A DNA stretch of 64,000 nucleotides. Source: CAYSCX01 sp964429575. GTDB lineage: Bacteria > Desulfobacterota > Binatia > Binatales > Binataceae. The position numbers and the translations under genes are program-made. Positions 60,560 through 64,000 of this stretch are shown here, piece after piece (the first letter of the stretch is position 1; each line of letters starts with the position of its first letter). The stretch lies in the NCBI GenBank assembly GCA_964429575.1, contig CAYSCX010000010.1:1-64000 (forward strand), in the 5' to 3' direction. Below the pieces are notes generated by a model. That model made no database searches and was not told the DNA's origin. It saw only the letters and a list, made by a program, of their open reading frames with translations.

Positions 60560-62056
60560 ATGGCGGCCAAGCTTCCAAGTACCGACGAAATCAAGGCGAT
60601 CGCGAAGGCGAACCATTTCACGCTCAGCGATGCCGAGCTCAAGATGATCGAAGCGACGATTCCCGAGATTATCGGCGTGGCGGACAAGGTGGATGCCGAC
60701 GTCACGGAACCGCAACCGTCGGTCATACGTTACAAGCATCGTGACCCGGGTTCGCGTCCGACGCGCGCGCAGGATCCGTTGAACGCAATCGTGCGCCGAT
60801 GCCGCGTTCGCGGCGCCTCGGCTGGCAAGCTCAGCGGAAAACGAATCGGCCTCAAGGACAGCGTGTTGGTCGCGGGAATTCCCGCAAGCGGCGGGTCGCA
60901 CGTCCTGCAAGGCTATGTGCCCGACAACGATGCGACGATCGTCGGCCGGATGCTTGATGCGGGCGCGGAGATCGTCGCGATGCTCAACATGGACGATTTC
61001 GCGCTGTCGGGCGACGGTACGACCAGCGCATACGGTCCGACGCTCAATCCTCACAACCCGCAGCACTGTTCGGGTGGTTCGTCGTCAGGCTCGGCCGCCG
61101 CGCTCTATTACGACGACATCGACCTCACGATCGGAACTGACCAGGGCGGCTCGATTCGAATTCCGGCATCATGGTCCGGCGTGGTTGGAATCAAGCCTAC
61201 CTACGGACTCGTTCCGTACACCGGTGTGATGAGTATCGATCCGACCATGGATCACGTCGGGCCGATGGGGCGCACGGTCGCGGACGTGGCGCTGCTGCTG
61301 GAAGTGATCGCCGGCAGAGATCCTCACGACCCGCGCCAGGACGACGTGCCCGTCGAGCAGTACCGCGAGGCGCTCGCGAAGAGCGTCGCTGGATTAAGAA
61401 TCGGTATTTTGCGCGAGGGATTCGAACACGACGCCGCCGAGCCCGATGTCAACGCCGCGGTGCGAAAGGCGATTGGGGTGCTCGAAAAGCAAGGTGCTAT
61501 CGCCGAAGAGATTTCGATTCCACATCATCGCGACGCGTACCAGTTCATTTGGACGATACTCGCGGAGGGCATGGCGAATCTCGCCGCGACCAACCTCGCG
61601 GGTACGCACCATCACGGACTTTACTATCCGAACCTCGCCGACTACTTCGGAAGCCATGTTGCGGAGCGCGCCAACAAGGAAGCCTCGACGGTAAAGTTTT
61701 TTCTGGTGCTCGGCAATCTGTTGAAGCAGCGATATAACGGGCGCATTTATGGCAAAGCGCAGAATCTGCGCGACCGGTATGCGTCGTACTACGACAGCGC
61801 GCTCGAAAGATTCGACGCGCTCGCGATGCCGACTACGCCGAACAAGGCAATCAAGCAGGGGCGGCAGGCGCCATATTCGATGGTCGGCAACACCGCGCCG
61901 TTCGACGTCACGGGACATCCCGGGCTGAGCGTCCCGTGCGCGATGTCGCAGGGTCTTCCGGTGGGGCTGATGCTGATTGGCCGGTACTTCGACGAGCCGA
62001 CTCTGTTTCGCATCGGCCAAGCGTACGAGCAGGCTGTAGACTGGCGGAAAGCTTAG
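60560..62056 (+). CDS. Amidase-signature hydrolase
   Basis: A 498-residue amidase (start ATG 60560, seven nt after GGGAGG; ATG 60554 is too close). The catalytic Ser-cisSer-Lys triad is visible as K in GLKDSVLVAG, S in GGSSSGSAAAL and S in GTDQGGSIRIP. It hydrolyses amides to acid and ammonia. It overlaps the convergent M20 gene by 4 nt. Confidence 0.9.
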   Translation: MAAKLPSTDEIKAIAKANHFTLSDAELKMIEATIPEIIGVADKVDADVTEPQPSVIRYKHRDPGSRPTRAQDPLNAIVRRCRVRGASAGKLSGKRIGLKDSVLVAGIPASGGSHVLQGYVPDNDATIVGRMLDAGAEIVAMLNMDDFALSGDGTTSAYGPTLNPHNPQHCSGGSSSGSAAALYYDDIDLTIGTDQGGSIRIPASWSGVVGIKPTYGLVPYTGVMSIDPTMDHVGPMGRTVADVALLLEVIAGRDPHDPRQDDVPVEQYREALAKSVAGLRIGILREGFEHDAAEPDVNAAVRKAIGVLEKQGAIAEEISIPHHRDAYQFIWTILAEGMANLAATNLAGTHHHGLYYPNLADYFGSHVAERANKEASTVKFFLVLGNLLKQRYNGRIYGKAQNLRDRYASYYDSALERFDALAMPTTPNKAIKQGRQAPYSMVGNTAPFDVTGHPGLSVPCAMSQGLPVGLMLIGRYFDEPTLFRIGQAYEQAVDWRKA

Positions 62057-63252
62057 CCGGGCGCGGACTCCCCGCAGCACATGCGCTCGACAACTTTGAG
62101 CACGATCGAGGTGCCGCGCTCGAACGGTTCTCGCCGAATCGACTCATCGGGCTGGTGCGCCTGATCGAGGTCGCCCGGGCCGCAGATCAGCGAGACGATT
62201 CCCGACCGCGCGAACCATCCCCCGTCGGTGCCGAACAGCGCGCCGCGCGAGCCGCGAGCGCCGGTCACGTCGCACAGCACTTTTTCGAGATCAGTTCCGC
62301 GCGGCGCGTTCAGCGGCGGCACGATCAGCGGCTCGGTCAGCTCAATCGTGGCGACGTGATTGCGCGAGGCGTAGTCGTGCGTGTCGATCGTCGCGATGCG
62401 CCGTCCGATCTCACGGAAGATTGCGAGGGGATCTTCATCGGGCAGCGACCGGTAGCTGATGGCGAGCCGGCACTCCTCGGCGATCATGTTGAGCGCAAGC
62501 CCACCGTGAACGGTGCCGAAGTTGAGCACACTGGTCGGCGAGTCGCGGAACACGTTCGCGAACGCGACGCTCGGTGACGCTGCGAGCTCCGCCTGATAGC
62601 GACCGATGGCATCAAGCACCTTGCCCATCACCGCAATCGAATTGACGCCTTCGGCGGGAGCGCCGCTGTGACCGCCGCGTCCGCGCACGGTCACTTCGAA
62701 CAGCACGATGCTCTTGTGCGCGTGGCACAGTTGAAACGAAGTCGGCTCACCGATCCATGCAATCTGTGGCGGTGGAGTGCCGTCGAGAATGCGTGCAAGT
62801 CCCGCGGCGGCCTGCTTGGCTCCGAGGCAGCCGACTTCCTCGCCCGCCGTAAACACGAACACGAGCGGACGAGTTAACTTCAACTTGTCGAGTTGCGCGG
62901 CCGCGTCGAGGCACTGCGCGATGAAGCACTTCATGTCCGAAGTGCCGCGGCCATAGATGCGCTCGCCCGCGGGCTCGAGTTTGAGCGGTTCGCGCGTCCA
63001 TCCGGGCTGCCCGGCGAACGGAACCGTGTCGATGTGGCCTGAGACGATAAGGCCGCCATCGCGCTGCGGCCCTGCCCATGCGACCAGGTTCGCGTGCCGC
63101 GTGCCAAACAGTTCGATCGGCTGCTGCGCGACGCGGAACCCGTGACGCCGCAGTTCAGCGGCAAGATACTCCACTGCCTCCACGTCGCTGTTTGTGCTAA
63201 CTGTGTTGTACGCGACCAGGCGGCGCGCGGCGCCGTAGAGGTAGTCACTCAT
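62053..63252 (-). CDS. M20-family metallopeptidase (ArgE/acetylornithine-deacetylase type)
   Basis: A 399-residue zinc deacylase. Metal and catalytic motifs are SGHIDTVPF (His, Asp), GRGTSDMKCFIAQ (Asp) and FTAGEEVGCLGA (Glu-Glu). The dimerisation domain has GRGGHSGAP. The family removes N-acyl groups, as from N-acetylornithine. Its gene faces the amidase gene. Confidence 0.9.
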   Translation of the reverse strand: MSDYLYGAARRLVAYNTVSTNSDVEAVEYLAAELRRHGFRVAQQPIELFGTRHANLVAWAGPQRDGGLIVSGHIDTVPFAGQPGWTREPLKLEPAGERIYGRGTSDMKCFIAQCLDAAAQLDKLKLTRPLVFVFTAGEEVGCLGAKQAAAGLARILDGTPPPQIAWIGEPTSFQLCHAHKSIVLFEVTVRGRGGHSGAPAEGVNSIAVMGKVLDAIGRYQAELAASPSVAFANVFRDSPTSVLNFGTVHGGLALNMIAEECRLAISYRSLPDEDPLAIFREIGRRIATIDTHDYASRNHVATIELTEPLIVPPLNAPRGTDLEKVLCDVTGARGSRGALFGTDGGWFARSGIVSLICGPGDLDQAHQPDESIRREPFERGTSIVLKVVERMCCGESAPG

Positions 63253-63346
63253 TGCGGAGACTCCGAACTTCCCGGAGCGGGCGCGGACGACCCGCGCTCA
63301 ATCAGTAGCGCAGTGCGCGGCGCGCGGGAAAGTGGCTCGCTGCCGT

Positions 63347-64000
63347 TCACCACGTGTCGATGCAGGGGCGCTTCTTGCCGGTGCGCGGCGGCGGTGGCGG
63401 AGCGGAGCGCAGGCCGGTCATAATCCACCGGCGCGATTCGAATGGATCGATCACGTCGTCGATTTCGAAGTGCGACGCGGTGTTGATTGCCTTGCCGTGC
63501 TCGTACATCCGCGCGACCATCGTGTTGAATAGCTTGGTGCGCTCCGTCGGGTCTTCAACCGCGGCAAGCTCATTGCGGTAACCGAGCTTCACCGCCCCCT
63601 CGAGTCCCATCCCGCCGAATTCACCGGTCGGCCATGAAACGGTGAAGACCGGCGCTTTGAAGCTGCCTCCGGCCATCGCCTGCGCGCCCAGACCGTAACC
63701 CTTGCGCAGAACGATCGTGAAAAACGGAACCGTGATGCTAGCGCCGACCACGAACATTCGCGCAGCGTGACGCACAAGAGCGGTCTTCTCGATTTCGGGG
63801 CCGACCATGATGCCGGGCGTGTCGCACAGAAACAGGAGCGGAACATCGAACGCGTCGCAAAGCTGCATGAATCGAGCGGCCTTGTCAGCGTTATCGCTAT
63901 CGATCGCGCCGGCGAGGTGTACGGGATTGTTCGCGATGACGCCGAGCGGGCGTCCCTCGATCCTGACGAATGCGGTCACCATGCCGAGGCCGAACTGACG
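63347..64000 (-). CDS. Acyl-CoA carboxylase carboxyltransferase subunit (partial at window edge)
   Basis: The C-terminal 217 codons of a propionyl-/acetyl-CoA-carboxylase-type beta subunit. The frame runs past 64000. Seen are FGLGMVTAFVRIEGRPLGVI, GAIDSDNADKAARFMQLC, LLFLCDTPGIMVGPEIE, YGLGAQAMAGGSF and TGEFGGMGLEGAVKLGYRNE, with the C-terminal FEIDDVIDPFESRRW. The enzyme carboxylates an acyl-CoA using biotin; the biotin carrier gene is not in the window. Confidence 0.9.
   Translation of the reverse strand, partial: RQFGLGMVTAFVRIEGRPLGVIANNPVHLAGAIDSDNADKAARFMQLCDAFDVPLLFLCDTPGIMVGPEIEKTALVRHAARMFVVGASITVPFFTIVLRKGYGLGAQAMAGGSFKAPVFTVSWPTGEFGGMGLEGAVKLGYRNELAAVEDPTERTKLFNTMVARMYEHGKAINTASHFEIDDVIDPFESRRWIMTGLRSAPPPPPRTGKKRPCIDTW

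Overview
The window is high-GC, densely coded DNA from a Gram-negative bacterium. It has an RND/TolC-type efflux system, lipoproteins and a proteobacteria-like tmRNA tag (ADNNGYALAA). The gene mix is aromatic ring cleavage, amidohydrolases, a thiolase-like/DUF35 pair, acyl-CoA dehydrogenase with phosphotransferase-type kinases, a molybdenum hydroxylase, SnoaL-like proteins and an LLM-class oxidoreductase. That mix resembles uncultured soil lineages such as Binatota/Desulfobacterota-type bacteria. This placement is inferred from gene content, not measured. A 100-N assembly gap at 7207-7306 is flanked by an exact 55-bp duplication, so it is probably a false gap.

Layout. 0-7.4 kb: tmRNA, then a six-gene minus-strand operon whose products fit hydroquinone and hydroxyquinol breakdown to 3-oxoadipate (two-subunit hydroquinone dioxygenase, aldehyde dehydrogenase, maleylacetate reductase, amidohydrolase, intradiol dioxygenase). 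7.8-12 kb: GMC oxidoreductase, exported MsrB, DUF35/thiolase-like pair. 12-18 kb: Usp-CBS protein, a two-domain kinase-like ATPase, a GNAT/acyl-CoA-synthetase fusion and a crotonase. 18-26.2 kb: VOC protein, methyltransferase, and a Cu/Ag-type CusCBA efflux operon headed by a small Cys-rich exported protein. 26.3-34.4 kb: acyl-CoA dehydrogenase plus kinase (ACAD11-like pair), a DsbA-like lipoprotein, a three-subunit molybdenum hydroxylase and a MoaD-like protein between two terminator hairpins.

34.4-48 kb: SnoaL and Usp genes bordered by a composite repeat, a collapsed alcohol dehydrogenase remnant, an RRM protein, an SDR, mtnA, a kinase-DUF6285-CrtC-like operon, a palindrome-rich spacer, dipeptide-type ABC genes without ATPases, a macrodomain protein and a DHA2 exporter. 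48-54 kb: a tightly overlapping operon of Ppx/GppA, two thymidylate-kinase-like paralogues (the second with a degenerate P-loop), CHAD and SixA, which looks like a polyphosphate-linked system. 54-64 kb: a rhodanese-like gene with an in-frame TGA where a Cys is expected and a fitting bacterial SECIS hairpin (candidate selenoprotein), then an FAD oxidoreductase, MBL hydrolase, GNAT, two tandem SnoaL proteins, LLM oxidoreductase, amidase, M20 deacetylase and the 3' part of an acyl-CoA carboxylase carboxyltransferase.

Four copies of a 170-195 bp composite palindromic repeat lie at 554, 34885, 35513 and 54361. In two of them the terminal TAG serves as the stop codon of the neighbouring gene. The candidate selenoprotein, the polyphosphate-type operon and this repeat family are the most unusual items.
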